Origin: Sinomonas humi
Lineage (GTDB): Bacteria > Actinomycetota > Actinomycetes > Actinomycetales > Micrococcaceae
Assembly: GCF_000802235.1 (NCBI RefSeq)
Contig: NZ_JTDL01000123.1
Coordinates: 1-64,000 of the forward strand
DNA: 64,000 nt
Direction of reading: 5' to 3'
Shown here: positions 16,985 to 26,317 of the stretch, piece after piece
Position numbering within the stretch: position 1 is the first letter of the stretch
Layout of the letters: every line of letters begins with the position of its first letter
The notes under the pieces: generated by a model
What the model was told of the DNA's origin: nothing
The model's database searches: none
What the model saw: the letters and a program-made list of their open reading frames with translations, nothing else
Made by a program: the position numbers and the translations under genes

Positions 16985-17548
16985 ATGCGCAGCGTCACCT
17001 ACTCGATGAATGTTTCACTTGACGGCTTCATCACCGGACCCGACGGCGACATCAACTGGTCCGCGCCCGACGAGGACGTCTTCCGCTTTGTCACCGACGA
17101 GATACGGGGGGTCGGCGACTACCTGCTGGGACGACGGCTGTACGAGACGATGCTGTACTGGGAGACCGCCGACCAGGACCCGTCCCTCACTGACTCACAG
17201 CGCGAGTGGGCCGCGCTCTGGAAGCCGCTCCCCAAGGTGGTGTTCTCCCGTTCTCTCACAGAGGTTCAGGGCAATGCCCGACTGGCCTCCGGCGGGCTAC
17301 GGGAGGAGATCGAGCGCTTGCGAGCCGAGCCGCGGGAAGGGGATATCGCAATCGGCGGGGCGACCCTCGCTGCCGAGGCGGCCGCACTGGACCTGATCGA
17401 TGAGTATCGTGCCAGGGTCTGCCCGGTGCTGCTCGGCGGTGGCATCCCCTTCTTTCCCCAAGGTGAGCGGCGTGTCCATCTCGAACTCCTCGAGAGCCGG
17501 GTCTTCAACTCCGGACTCGTCTATCTCCGCCATCGCGTCCTGCGATAG
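16985..17548 (+). CDS. Dihydrofolate-reductase-like (RibD C-terminal) protein
   Basis: 187 residues with the RibD_C/DHFR fold: YSMNVSLDGFITGPDGDINW at the start, LLGRRLYETMLYW, and IAIGGATLAAEAAALDLIDEYRARVCPVLLGGGIPFF at the end. It is probably an NADPH-dependent reductase of unknown substrate. It follows the second VOC gene after 8 bp, so the three form a small operon. Confidence 0.85.
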   Translation: MRSVTYSMNVSLDGFITGPDGDINWSAPDEDVFRFVTDEIRGVGDYLLGRRLYETMLYWETADQDPSLTDSQREWAALWKPLPKVVFSRSLTEVQGNARLASGGLREEIERLRAEPREGDIAIGGATLAAEAAALDLIDEYRARVCPVLLGGGIPFFPQGERRVHLELLESRVFNSGLVYLRHRVLR

Positions 17549-17591
17549 GTCCGTGGGTCCTGCAGTAGCCAGAAGAAATCTTCCTCCGTCA

Positions 17592-17619
17592 CTTACGCAC
17601 GGCCGGCAACAGCCGATTG
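17592..17619 (+). promoter_or_regulatory. FliA/sigma-28-type promoter of fliC
   Basis: CTTACG, 14 bases, then GCCGATTG, about 65 bp before the flagellin start. It has the same spacing as the elements before flgN, flgB and flbD, with one change in the -10. Confidence 0.8.
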
Positions 17620-17684
17620 GTGGCAGTGAGGGCCCACGGACGGGCCTGAAGCAGTGACAACAACTCATTCACGGAGGACTCACG

Positions 17685-18545
17685 ATGGCTCTCACCGTCA
17701 ACACCAACCTCATGGCCCAGCAGGCCTACCTCAACCTCAACAAGACCTCGGCCGACATGGCGAGCTCTATGGCCAAGCTCTCGAGCGGTCTTCGCATCAA
17801 CACGGCGGCCGACGACGCGGCCGGCCTCTCGATCTCGCAGGGCCTCACCTCGCAGGTCAGTGGCAACCAGATCGCGTCCCGGAACGCGCAGGACGGCATC
17901 AACGTCATTCAGACGGCTGATGGCGCCCTCGGCGAGGTCCAGTCGATCCTCCAGCGTATGCGTGACCTCGCGGTTCAGGGCGCGAATGACTCGAACAACA
18001 CCGATTCGCGCAACGCCATTACTTCTGAGGCGAGTGCTCTCAGCAAGGAACTGGGCCGGATCACATCGTCCACCAACTTCAACGGAATCAACCTCTTGGA
18101 TGGCTCGGCTGGCGCGGCCATGGACGGTAACCTCAGTTTTCAGGTCGGGGCTGGCGGAAATACCGCCAATGACCAGATCTCTGTCGACTTCAAGAACATT
18201 GGAGGAGCGGGCGGCGCGTTGAACGGGTTCGACACTGCCGCCACCTTCGACGTGACGAGCGCGACCACCGCCGCGACCACCATCAATAATCTGGACACGG
18301 CAATTAAGAACATCTCAAGCCAGCGCTCTGATCTCGGTGCAGCTCAGAACCGCCTCACCCACGCCATGAACATCGCGAACACGTCGGCCCAGAACCTCAG
18401 CGCCGCCAACTCGCACATCACGGATACCGACATGGCGTCCGAGATGGTCAACTACACGAAGGACTCGATCCTCTCGCAGGCTGGCACGGCGATGCTCGCG
18501 CAGGCCAACCAGTCCGGCCAGGGCATCCTCAAGCTCCTCGGCTAG
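17685..18545 (+). CDS. fliC: Flagellin FliC
   Basis: Filament subunit, 286 residues. The N-terminal D0/D1 region (VNTNLMAQQAYLNLNKTSADMA, SSGLRINTAADDAAGLSISQGL) and C-terminal D1/D0 region (DTDMASEMVNYTKDSILSQAGTAMLAQANQSGQGILKLLG) are canonical. The middle is short (about residues 130-200), so this is a compact flagellin lacking large D2/D3 domains. ATG with GGAGGA upstream; own FliA-type promoter and a following hairpin mark it as a single-gene or read-through unit. Confidence 0.97.
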   Translation: MALTVNTNLMAQQAYLNLNKTSADMASSMAKLSSGLRINTAADDAAGLSISQGLTSQVSGNQIASRNAQDGINVIQTADGALGEVQSILQRMRDLAVQGANDSNNTDSRNAITSEASALSKELGRITSSTNFNGINLLDGSAGAAMDGNLSFQVGAGGNTANDQISVDFKNIGGAGGALNGFDTAATFDVTSATTAATTINNLDTAIKNISSQRSDLGAAQNRLTHAMNIANTSAQNLSAANSHITDTDMASEMVNYTKDSILSQAGTAMLAQANQSGQGILKLLG

Positions 18546-18561
18546 AAAACGGATCAACGCT

Positions 18562-18600
18562 GATGGCGGTCAGGGAGGCAATCCGCTCCTGACCGCCATC
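18562..18600 (+). terminator. Hairpin after fliC
   Basis: The perfect 13-bp stem GATGGCGGTCAGG / CCTGACCGCCATC has a 13-base loop and begins 16 bp after the fliC stop. There is no T run behind it. It may end fliC mRNA, or protect its 3' end with partial read-through into fliD. Confidence 0.8.
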
Positions 18601-18630
18601 GGCGTGTGACTGACGCGAAGGAGTTAGAGC

Positions 18631-20061
18631 GTGACCGGAATTTCGATCAACGGCCTGGGCAGTGGGCTCGACATCACGTCGATCATCAATTCGCTCATGC
18701 AGGTCGAAGCCCTGCCGCAGCAGCAGCTCGAGCAGACTCAGGCCAACGACCAGAGCATGATCAGCGCCCTCCAAACGCTGAATGGCAAGGCGTCCTCGCT
18801 CGCCACGCTTGCCGACAACATGGCACTTCCGGGGGCGCTCAACCTCTTCACAGCCAGCTCGAGCAACAGCGCGGTGACCGCGACGGCTGGGACGACGGCA
18901 ACCGCGGGTGCCTTCAGCGTCCAGGTCAACCAGACTGCGCAGACCCAGGTCGACGTCACCGCCGCCATGGCGAGTTGGCCCACTGACTCAACCGGGGCGC
19001 CGTCGTCCCTCACCCTCGTCGACTCGACGGGAAAGCAGACCCAGGTCACCCCGGCGAGCACATCGATCGACGACGTCGTGAGTGCCATCAACGCGGCTGG
19101 TGGGCCGGCGACGGCGATGAAGGTCGCCTCGGGCACCGACGCGAGCGGGAACACCCTCTACCGGCTCCAGCTCAACGCCACGCAGTCCGGCGCGGCTGGA
19201 GCGTTCACCGTCTACCAGGGGACCTCGGCCGACGTCGCCGCGGGCACGGCCACCGACCTCATGTCCCAGTCGAGTGCCGCCGTCGTGACCACGGCCCAGG
19301 ACGCTTCGGCGACCCTCTACTCAGGGACGGCCGCGCAGCAGACGGTCATCTCGTCGTCGAACACGTTCACCAACCTGCTCCCGGGGGTCGACGTCACCGC
19401 GACGTCGGCGTCGGTAGGCACGACGGCGACGATCACCGTCGCGAGCGACAACGCCGGCATCGCGAAGCAGGCCAGCGACCTCGTCAGCTCGGTCAACGAC
19501 CTCCTGAGCAACATCTCGGACAACACCAAGGTCACAACGACGATCAACAACACGGGCGGCTCGACCGCCTCAGGGGGCCTCTTCACGGGCGAGTCGACCG
19601 TGCGAGGCGTCTCGGACGCGATCACCAACGCGCTCTACATGCCCACGAGCAACGGCCAGTCGCCGTCGGCCCTCGGGATCAGCATCAACCAAGACGGATC
19701 GTTCACGTTCGACCAGAGCAAGCTGACCTCCGCGCTCGCCGCCGATCCTGCGGGAACCGAAGCGTCGCTTCAGGAGATCGCGTCCCGCGTCTCCTCGGCG
19801 GCAAAAAACGCGTCTGACCCCGTCACGGGGTCGATCACGTCCCTCATTTCGGGCCAGCAAACCGAGGTCGCGGACCTTTCCACCCTGATCAGCGACTGGG
19901 ACACCCGCTTGGCCGACCGCAAGGCGACGCTCACCGCCCTCTACAACAACATGGACACGATGATGGGCACGCTCAAGTCGCAGCAATCGTGGCTCACGAG
20001 CCAGATCGCAGGGCTTCCCACCTACTCCTCGTCATCCAGCAGCTCCAGCTCCAACGGTTAG
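18631..20061 (+). CDS. fliD: Flagellar filament cap protein FliD (HAP2)
   Basis: Caps the growing filament. 476 residues; ISINGLGSGLDITSIINSLMQVE at the N-terminus and LISDWDTRLADRKATLTALYNNMDTMMGTLKSQQSWLTSQIAGL at the C-terminus are the FliD ends. The GTG at 18631 is preceded by AAGGAG with a 7-base gap. A serine run (Ser-Ser-Ser...) ends the protein. fliS follows after 8 bp. Confidence 0.95.
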   Translation: MTGISINGLGSGLDITSIINSLMQVEALPQQQLEQTQANDQSMISALQTLNGKASSLATLADNMALPGALNLFTASSSNSAVTATAGTTATAGAFSVQVNQTAQTQVDVTAAMASWPTDSTGAPSSLTLVDSTGKQTQVTPASTSIDDVVSAINAAGGPATAMKVASGTDASGNTLYRLQLNATQSGAAGAFTVYQGTSADVAAGTATDLMSQSSAAVVTTAQDASATLYSGTAAQQTVISSSNTFTNLLPGVDVTATSASVGTTATITVASDNAGIAKQASDLVSSVNDLLSNISDNTKVTTTINNTGGSTASGGLFTGESTVRGVSDAITNALYMPTSNGQSPSALGISINQDGSFTFDQSKLTSALAADPAGTEASLQEIASRVSSAAKNASDPVTGSITSLISGQQTEVADLSTLISDWDTRLADRKATLTALYNNMDTMMGTLKSQQSWLTSQIAGLPTYSSSSSSSSSNG

Positions 20062-20069
20062 GAACGCCC

Positions 20070-20495
20070 ATGACTCTCCAGCCAGCCCGCGCCCGGCAGC
20101 TGTACAACCGGGACGCGATCCTCTCCGCGAGCCCGGTCCGGCTCCTCACGATGATCTACGACCGCCTCCTGCTGGACCTCCACCGCGCCGAGACGGCCCA
20201 GGGCGCGGCAGACTGGCAGACGGCTAGCGATTGCCTCCTGCACGCGCAGGACATCATCGCGGAGCTCAACGCCACCCTCAAATCCGGCATCTGGGACGGT
20301 GCGGAAGGCCTGCGCAGCCTCTACGACTACGTGCGCCGGGCCCTGGTCAACGCGAACGTCAACCGCAACCCCGCGCTCACGCGCGAAGCCATCGCGCTCC
20401 TCGAACCGCTGCGCCAGTCGTGGCACCAGGCCGCGGCATCCCTCCCGGCCGAGCGCCCGGAAGCCGCTACAGCCGCGGGGGGCTACGTTGGCTGA
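20070..20495 (+). CDS. fliS: Flagellin export chaperone FliS
   Basis: Binds the C-terminus of flagellin in the cytoplasm. 141 residues with the family start (ARQLYNRDAILSASPVRLLTMIYDRLLLDL), then a helical bundle (ADWQTASDCLLHAQDIIAELNATL; LRSLYDYVRRALVNANVNRNP). The ATG at 20070 lies 8 bp after fliD, in the usual fliD-fliS order. Confidence 0.93.
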   Translation: MTLQPARARQLYNRDAILSASPVRLLTMIYDRLLLDLHRAETAQGAADWQTASDCLLHAQDIIAELNATLKSGIWDGAEGLRSLYDYVRRALVNANVNRNPALTREAIALLEPLRQSWHQAAASLPAERPEAATAAGGYVG

Positions 20496-20784
20496 ATCCT
20501 GGGACGAGGTGCTCGGCCGCCTCGAGACCGACCTGGACGCCGTCGAGCACGGGCTCCGAGACCCGGCCGCTCCGGCCGTCGAAGCGTGGCCCCTCCCAAC
20601 TGGGCTGGGGCCGATTCCGGAGCGCCTTGTCCGCCGGGCCCTTGCGCTGAGCGACCGGCAGGAGATTCTGGCCAACCTCCTCGAAGAGGCGAAGGCGAAG
20701 ACTGCGCGGCACCTCGCCGTCGTCCGCTCCGTGCCCCCCGCCCGGGCCGAGGGAACCGCGATCTACCTCGACGTCAAGGGCTGA
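20488..20784 (+). CDS. Small helical protein after fliS, FliT-like by position
   Basis: 98 residues starting with a TTG inside the end of fliS (8-bp overlap), so translation is probably coupled. It is mainly helical (AESWDEVLGRLETDLDAVEHGL; LALSDRQEILANLLEEAKAKTARHLAVV). I do not recognise the sequence. Position suggests a FliT-type chaperone for FliD, but that rests on synteny only. Confidence 0.7.
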   Translation: MAESWDEVLGRLETDLDAVEHGLRDPAAPAVEAWPLPTGLGPIPERLVRRALALSDRQEILANLLEEAKAKTARHLAVVRSVPPARAEGTAIYLDVKG

Positions 20785-20786
20785 AG

Positions 20787-22421
20787 TCAGGGGACTGGGT
20801 CGGGCGAGGCTGGGCCGATCGTGAGGATGGGCGAGCCGAAGTCCGTGATGGTGTAGCGGCCGCAGTGGATGGTGCTCGACGGCGCCGTGTTGGCGATGGG
20901 AGGAAGCACGAGCGGAGTGGGCTCCGAGTCGGTCACCACGAACGAGACCTTGGCGCCCGAGTAGTCCGTCCGGTCAGTGAGCCACGCGTACTTCCCGAAC
21001 TGGCTGTCCACCTGAACCAGTTGGCTGGGTTCGGCGAGAAAGGCCTTGGGCGCCCGGATGGCCCAGAACCTTCCGGCCCCGATTTCGTGGCTCGAGCTGA
21101 CCCAGGCGTCGACGCAGCGGACATCGAGGTCGACGACGGCGGCGGACCTGGTCAGGGCTCCCGTCGCCGCAGCTGACGCGGCCAAGCAGGCCACCACAAG
21201 GCCGGCAAAGATCCCCGTGACCGCCTTGCGTGGAAGACGGCGGAAGATCGCCGGGGCCCGCGCGAAGAGCTTCGGCGCCAACACCAGCGTGCACACGGGA
21301 GCGAAGTACATCGGCTGGAGATAGCGAACCCAGAATTGGCCGAGGATGATCATTCCGCCCATGACCGCCAATGGAGCCAGCCATGCCAACCCGCTGACGA
21401 CGGCGGTGCCGGCGTCTCGCGTGGCGAGGGAGCCGCGGAACACAATCACCGAGATGAGGATCAGCGCGATGACAGCTGTCAGAGACACAGCGCCCTCGAT
21501 CGTCGAGGCTCTTTCGGCCAGCATGTGCGGGTAGAAGATGGCGGCCACGCTGGCCATCCCGGGGTTCACGTAGGACGGGCCGTCCCTGAGGATGATGGAC
21601 CCGAATGGAATCCTCGCCAGAAGGCCGAGGCCGCTGCCGAGGGCCAGAAGAGCGGCTGCAAACGCAAAGCGCCGCCAGCCGATGACACGCTTCCACGCGA
21701 TCAACGCGAGAACGACGCCGAGCGGCAGCACCTCCCAAGCCAGGAACAACGGGTTCGTGAGGCTTGAGACCGCGGTTACGCCGACGAGAACGAGTTCGAG
21801 CCAGCGCCAGCGGCTCAGTCCCTGGGACTTCAAGAGCCGCACCGTGAGCGCCGTCGTGGCGACCGATGCGAGCACGGTCATGCTGTAGTACGTCGTGGTC
21901 GCGAGGAGCGAAGCGAGTTGGAAGTCGTTGTAGCCCGAGGAGCTTTCCAAGAGCGCAAAGCCCGTCATCGCGCCGAACGCGACGAGTGCGCCGGCGACCC
22001 GGTGCGCTCGCAGCCGCTCGCGCTGCACGACGCCGCTCAAGAGCCTCAGTGCCCCATAGAACAGGAGCAGATTGACGACGGCGTTGAGCGCGAACGTGCC
22101 CTTGACCCCGAGCCCCAGCGCGGCGAGGACGAGGTACAGCCCCATCTCCGGGATGAACAGGACGGCGGAGAGGGCCCAGTCCTGCTGCTGTCCCGAGAGG
22201 ATGGATCCGCGGACGAGCGCTGGCAGCACCGAGTCGCCGTCGTAGTACAGCATCCACGAACGGTCGGTGGCGTCGAGGTGCCACACGGTCAGCAGCGCGA
22301 GCGCGAGCGCGACGACGAGGCCAACGCACTCGGCTCCCCACAGCCTCCCGATCCGCCGGAGCGGACGCCGGGCCGGCTTGGTCACCGACGCAGCATCGGT
22401 CAGCACGACGGAATCAATCAC
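20787..22421 (-). CDS. Multi-pass membrane protein, hypothetical
   Basis: About 544 residues with some 10-12 hydrophobic spans, beginning near VGLVVALALALLTVWHL, and a C-terminal soluble part. A loop with DRSWMLYYDGDSVLPALVRGS after the first span recalls the acidic first loop of GT-C transferases, but no family can be named. The GTG at 22421 is used; a TTG at 22442 is possible. It lies between the fliCDS and flgB units on the opposite strand. Confidence 0.65.
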   Translation of the reverse strand: MIDSVVLTDAASVTKPARRPLRRIGRLWGAECVGLVVALALALLTVWHLDATDRSWMLYYDGDSVLPALVRGSILSGQQQDWALSAVLFIPEMGLYLVLAALGLGVKGTFALNAVVNLLLFYGALRLLSGVVQRERLRAHRVAGALVAFGAMTGFALLESSSGYNDFQLASLLATTTYYSMTVLASVATTALTVRLLKSQGLSRWRWLELVLVGVTAVSSLTNPLFLAWEVLPLGVVLALIAWKRVIGWRRFAFAAALLALGSGLGLLARIPFGSIILRDGPSYVNPGMASVAAIFYPHMLAERASTIEGAVSLTAVIALILISVIVFRGSLATRDAGTAVVSGLAWLAPLAVMGGMIILGQFWVRYLQPMYFAPVCTLVLAPKLFARAPAIFRRLPRKAVTGIFAGLVVACLAASAAATGALTRSAAVVDLDVRCVDAWVSSSHEIGAGRFWAIRAPKAFLAEPSQLVQVDSQFGKYAWLTDRTDYSGAKVSFVVTDSEPTPLVLPPIANTAPSSTIHCGRYTITDFGSPILTIGPASPDPVP

Positions 22422-22525
22422 TCTGTGATCGTTGCAAGCCAACTGGCGCTAGGGCCGTGTGCTCACCGAAATCTTTGCCCTTCCTTGCGAGAAACTTGGA
22501 CTCGAACGCACGCTGGCTCCGCCTC

Positions 22526-22553
22526 CTAACGCCGGGGCGTGCACTGCCGATAG
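22526..22553 (+). promoter_or_regulatory. FliA/sigma-28-type promoter of the flgB operon
   Basis: CTAACG, 14 bases, then GCCGATAG, 77 bp before flgB. Spacing is identical to the fliC, flgN and flbD elements. Basal-body genes are usually class II rather than FliA-dependent in enterobacteria, so a flat hierarchy is suggested here. Confidence 0.8.
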
Positions 22554-22630
22554 ACAACAGCGAGCACGGACTGCTCGTCATGACCTGGCCACGGATCGGC
22601 CGGACCATCCCCCTACCCAGGCAGGACAGT

Positions 22631-22972
22631 GTGCTCGATTCCGTGACCTCTGCCGCGCTCACGAGCGCGCTCAACGGACTTTCGCTGCGCCAGCAGGCCA
22701 TCGCGGACAACATCGCGAACGTCAACACGCCCGGCTACCACGCGAAGCGCGTCCAATTCGAGAACGCCCTCGCCGCCTCGGTGGCGGCGGGCAATGGCAA
22801 CGCCCAGGCGACGACGTCGGTGTCCGAGGAGCCGACGCAGCTCAATGGGAACAACGTGAACCTGGACACCGAGACTCTTTCGAATGTCGACACGGTTCTT
22901 CGCTACCAGTTCGCTTCCCAGGCGCTCAACAACGAGTTCACCTCCGTACGCACCGCGATGAAGACGTCCTAA
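22631..22972 (+). CDS. flgB: Flagellar basal-body rod protein FlgB
   Basis: Proximal rod subunit. 113 residues with the rod signature LSLRQQAIADNIANVNTPGYHAKRV and the C-terminal helix YQFASQALNNEFTSVRTAM. The GTG at 22631 has GGCAGGAC upstream. First gene of a ten-kilobase operon. Confidence 0.94.
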   Translation: MLDSVTSAALTSALNGLSLRQQAIADNIANVNTPGYHAKRVQFENALAASVAAGNGNAQATTSVSEEPTQLNGNNVNLDTETLSNVDTVLRYQFASQALNNEFTSVRTAMKTS

Positions 22973-22981
22973 GGAAGAGCC

Positions 22982-23377
22982 ATGACTTTCGACACGATTG
23001 GCATCGCCGGAACGGCCCTGACCGTGAATCGCAAATGGCTCGATGCCATCTCGGACAACCTCGCGAACGTCAACACGGCCGCCCCGACGAGCGGTCCCGC
23101 CTTCCAAGCCCGCTACGTCGAGGCGCAGGCTGGCCCGGGGAACACGGGCGTGTACGTCGCCGGAACCCCGCAGGGCGATGCGACGGGGCGTCTGGTCTAT
23201 CAGCCGGACAGTCCCATCGCGGACAAGAACGGCTACGTGCGCTACCCGGACATCGACCTCAGCGAGCAGATGGGCTCGCTCATCATGGCCCAGAGGGGCT
23301 ATCAGGCCAACACGGAGGTCGTGAACCGGGCGAAGGACATCTACGAGGCCGCGCTGCAGATCGGAAAGTCGTCATGA
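22982..23377 (+). CDS. flgC: Flagellar basal-body rod protein FlgC
   Basis: Proximal rod subunit. 131 residues with LTVNRKWLDAISDNLANVNT at the start and MGSLIMAQRGYQANTEVVNRAKDIYEAALQIGKS at the end, the paired rod-protein coiled ends. 9 bp after flgB. Confidence 0.94.
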   Translation: MTFDTIGIAGTALTVNRKWLDAISDNLANVNTAAPTSGPAFQARYVEAQAGPGNTGVYVAGTPQGDATGRLVYQPDSPIADKNGYVRYPDIDLSEQMGSLIMAQRGYQANTEVVNRAKDIYEAALQIGKSS

Positions 23378-23670
23378 GCATTTCACCCGTCCAAGGCGTC
23401 ACCGCAAGCAGCTACCTCGCCCCCACCGCCCAGCCGACGACGACGAATGGTTCCGGTTTCGCCGCGAGCCTCGCCGGCGCCGTCGACAATCTCCAGCAGC
23501 TCCAGTCGACGTCGAACCAGCTCGCAGTGCAGGCGGTCACGGGCAACCTGGACGACATTCACAACGCGACGATCGCGGCGACCCGTGCCCAGGTCACGCT
23601 CGAGCTCGCCTCCACGATCCGCAACCAGGGCGTTGACGCGTTCAACGAGATCATGAGGATGCAGGCCTGA
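23374..23670 (+). CDS. fliE: Flagellar hook-basal body protein FliE
   Basis: Links the MS ring to the rod. 98 residues; FAASLAGAVDNLQQLQSTSNQLAVQAVTGNLDDIHNATIAATRAQVTLELASTIRNQGVDAFNEIMRMQ has the FliE course. Its ATG overlaps the flgC stop (ATGA). Confidence 0.93.
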   Translation: MSISPVQGVTASSYLAPTAQPTTTNGSGFAASLAGAVDNLQQLQSTSNQLAVQAVTGNLDDIHNATIAATRAQVTLELASTIRNQGVDAFNEIMRMQA

Positions 23671-25295
23671 TGCCGCCGTTCGTCAGCGCTGCGTGGCGCC
23701 GTTTCTCAGCGACCGTCCAGGGCTTCACGGTGGGCCAGCGCACCGTCGCGATCATCGGCATCGCCGTCCTCGCACTCGGCGCGTTCGCCCTCGTCTCTTG
23801 GCTCACGAAGCCGAGTTACGCCCCGCTCTTCACTGGGCTCCAGAGCTCGGACGCGAGCGCCGTCGTCCAGCAGCTCGGCAAGGACAACGTGCCGTACCAG
23901 CTCACCGACGGCGGCTCGACCATCCTCGTTCCCCAGGACAAGGTGTACGACGAGCGGCTCAAGGCTGCCTCCGCCGGCCTTCCCTCCGCGCCCGCGACCG
24001 GTTACTCGCTCCTCGACAAGATGGGCGTGACGTCTTCGCAGTTCCAGCAGGACGTGACCTACAAGCGCGCGATCGAGGGCGAGCTGGCGACGACGATCTC
24101 GCACCTCGACGGCGTCAAGTCCGCGAGCGTGCAGCTCGCCATTCCGGACAAGACGGTGTTCACGTCCCAGCAGACCGACCCGACCGCCTCGGTGTTCATC
24201 GAGACCCAGCCGGGCGTGACCCTGACGAGCGACAAGGTCGACGCGATCGTCCACCTCACCTCCGCGTCCATGCCCGGGATGAAGGCGACCGACGTCTCGG
24301 TGGTGGACTCGCAGGGCAACGTCCTCTCCGCCGTCGGCACGGGGATGACCGGCAACTCGTCGAAGCTCGCATCGGACTACCAGCAGCAGACCCAATCGGC
24401 CGTCCAGGCCGTCCTCGACCGAGTCCTCGGGCCCGGGAACGCCACGGTCGCCGTCATTCCGGACGTTGACCAGCAGTCCGCGCAGCAGACGTCCGAGACG
24501 TTCTCGAGCGCCAACAACACGGCGCCGCTGAGCCAGTCGACGACCACCGAGAAGTACACGGGCACAGGCGCGTCCGGGGCGTCGGGGGTGCTCGGGCCGG
24601 ACAACATCGCCGTCCCTTCGGGCACCAGCACGGCGGGCCCCGGCGGCAACGGCACCTACGACTCCACCACGGACACCAAGGACAACGCGATCGACAAGGT
24701 CACCGAGGACCGCACGATCCCGGCCGGCGCGCTCAAGAAGCAGTCCGTCTCGGTCGCGATCAACCAGTCCGCCGCGCAGGGCCTCAACCTCCAGAACATC
24801 AATTCGCTCGTCTCGGCCGCCGCCGGGATCGACGCGAAGCGTGGCGACGTCCTCTCCGTGCAGATCGTCCCGTTCAGCACGGCCGCCGCGGATCAGGCCA
24901 AGGCAGCCCTCGCCCAGCAGCAGGCCGACGACGCCGCGAAGGCCCAGCAGGCCATGTGGACGAACATCATGTGGGCCGGCATCGCGCTCCTCGCCCTCAT
25001 CGCCGTCGCCCTGTTCGCGTGGCTGCGGGCGCGCCGGGCGGCCATCCGCGAGCCCCTCGACCTCGGCGGCAGCATCGTCTTCGACGAGTTGCCCGAACCC
25101 GCCGTCATCGAGGCACCCACGACCGTCGCGCTCCCGACGATCGCCGAGCCAGTCCCCGCACTGCCGGACCCGGGCGCTGAGGTGCTCGACGCCGAACGGC
25201 GGCGGGCCCAGGTCGATCGGCTCGGGGGAACCGACCCGCAGAAGACGGCGGAGTTCCTGCGCGGCCTCATGGACGAGTCCAGGGCGGGCGTATGA
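23670..25295 (+). CDS. fliF: Flagellar MS-ring protein FliF
   Basis: Forms the ring in the inner membrane on which rod and rotor assemble. 541 residues: first span near 27-46, the periplasmic ring-building motifs (YAPLFTGLQSSDASAVVQQLGKDNVPYQL; ATTISHLDGVKSASVQLAIPD; FIETQPGVTLTSDKVDAIVHLTSASMPG), second span near 430-450, and the cytoplasmic tail that binds FliG (GTDPQKTAEFLRGLMDE). Its ATG shares one base with the fliE stop. Confidence 0.96.
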   Translation: MPPFVSAAWRRFSATVQGFTVGQRTVAIIGIAVLALGAFALVSWLTKPSYAPLFTGLQSSDASAVVQQLGKDNVPYQLTDGGSTILVPQDKVYDERLKAASAGLPSAPATGYSLLDKMGVTSSQFQQDVTYKRAIEGELATTISHLDGVKSASVQLAIPDKTVFTSQQTDPTASVFIETQPGVTLTSDKVDAIVHLTSASMPGMKATDVSVVDSQGNVLSAVGTGMTGNSSKLASDYQQQTQSAVQAVLDRVLGPGNATVAVIPDVDQQSAQQTSETFSSANNTAPLSQSTTTEKYTGTGASGASGVLGPDNIAVPSGTSTAGPGGNGTYDSTTDTKDNAIDKVTEDRTIPAGALKKQSVSVAINQSAAQGLNLQNINSLVSAAAGIDAKRGDVLSVQIVPFSTAAADQAKAALAQQQADDAAKAQQAMWTNIMWAGIALLALIAVALFAWLRARRAAIREPLDLGGSIVFDELPEPAVIEAPTTVALPTIAEPVPALPDPGAEVLDAERRRAQVDRLGGTDPQKTAEFLRGLMDESRAGV

Positions 25296-26317
25296 CGCCG
25301 GCCCTCGCCCCCGCGCTCACGGGAACCCAGAAGGTCGCGATCGTGCTCATGCAGATGAGCCCCGAGAACGCTTCGAAGGTCATGGCGCACTTCAGCGAGT
25401 CCGAGGCGGAGGAGGTGGCTGCGGAGATCGTGCGGCTCAGTCGCGTCGAGGCCGCTGTCTCAGAGCAGGTCATCGCAGAGTTCCATGAGATCGCCGTCTC
25501 CGGGCGCCGCACGACGCGCGGCGGCCGCGACCTCGCTGTGGGCCTCCTCGAATCCTCGTTCGGTCCCGACAGGGCGGCGGGAGTCATGGACCGTTTGGCC
25601 TCGACGATGGCCGGGAAGTCGTTCGAATTCCTCGACAGCGTGGACCCGTCCCAGCTCCTGACCCTGCTCGACGGCGAGCTCCCCGAAACCATTGCGCTTG
25701 TCCTCGCGCATCTGCGCCCTGCAAAGGCGTCCGAGGTGATGGCGGGCCTCGGCGAGGCGCAGGCGATCGACGTCGCCCAAGCGCTCGCGACGATGGGCTC
25801 GGCTACGCCGGAGGCCGTGAGCATCATCGCCGAGAGCCTCAAGGGCCGCACGAGCACCGCGGTCCCGTCTGGGCGCAAGCAGGCTGAGGTGATCGGCGGG
25901 ATCCAGCCGCTCGTCGACATCATCAACCGCTCGGACATCGCGACCGAGCGCACGGTCCTCGACGGCCTGCAGGAACGCGACCCCGAGCTTGCTGAGGAGG
26001 TGCGCTCGAAGATGCTCACTTTCGCCGACATCGTGAAGCTCGAGCGCCGCGACATCCAGCAGATCCTCCGCGGGATCGACGCCGGCGTGCTGGCCCGTGC
26101 GATGAAGGGCGCGCCCGCTTCCGTGCTCGAGGCGATCAACGGCAACGTCTCCGATCGCAACCGCGAGATCCTGCAGTCCGAGATCGCCGCTGTAGGGCCC
26201 GTGCGGGCGTCCGAGGTCCAGGAGGCGCGCGCGTCGATCGTCCGGACCATCCGGGAACTCGAGGCCTCGGGCGACATCACGGTCCGGCGCGGCGAGGAGG
26301 ACGATCTTGTCTACTGA
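25292..26317 (+). CDS. fliG: Flagellar motor switch protein FliG
   Basis: Rotor protein that receives torque from MotA. 341 residues: N-terminal FliF-binding domain (GTQKVAIVLMQMSPENASKVMAHFSESEAEEVAAEI), middle armadillo repeat, and C-terminal domain with charged torque residues (EEVRSKMLTFADIVKLERRDIQQILRGID). Overlaps fliF by 4 bp. Confidence 0.96.
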   Translation: MTPALAPALTGTQKVAIVLMQMSPENASKVMAHFSESEAEEVAAEIVRLSRVEAAVSEQVIAEFHEIAVSGRRTTRGGRDLAVGLLESSFGPDRAAGVMDRLASTMAGKSFEFLDSVDPSQLLTLLDGELPETIALVLAHLRPAKASEVMAGLGEAQAIDVAQALATMGSATPEAVSIIAESLKGRTSTAVPSGRKQAEVIGGIQPLVDIINRSDIATERTVLDGLQERDPELAEEVRSKMLTFADIVKLERRDIQQILRGIDAGVLARAMKGAPASVLEAINGNVSDRNREILQSEIAAVGPVRASEVQEARASIVRTIRELEASGDITVRRGEEDDLVY

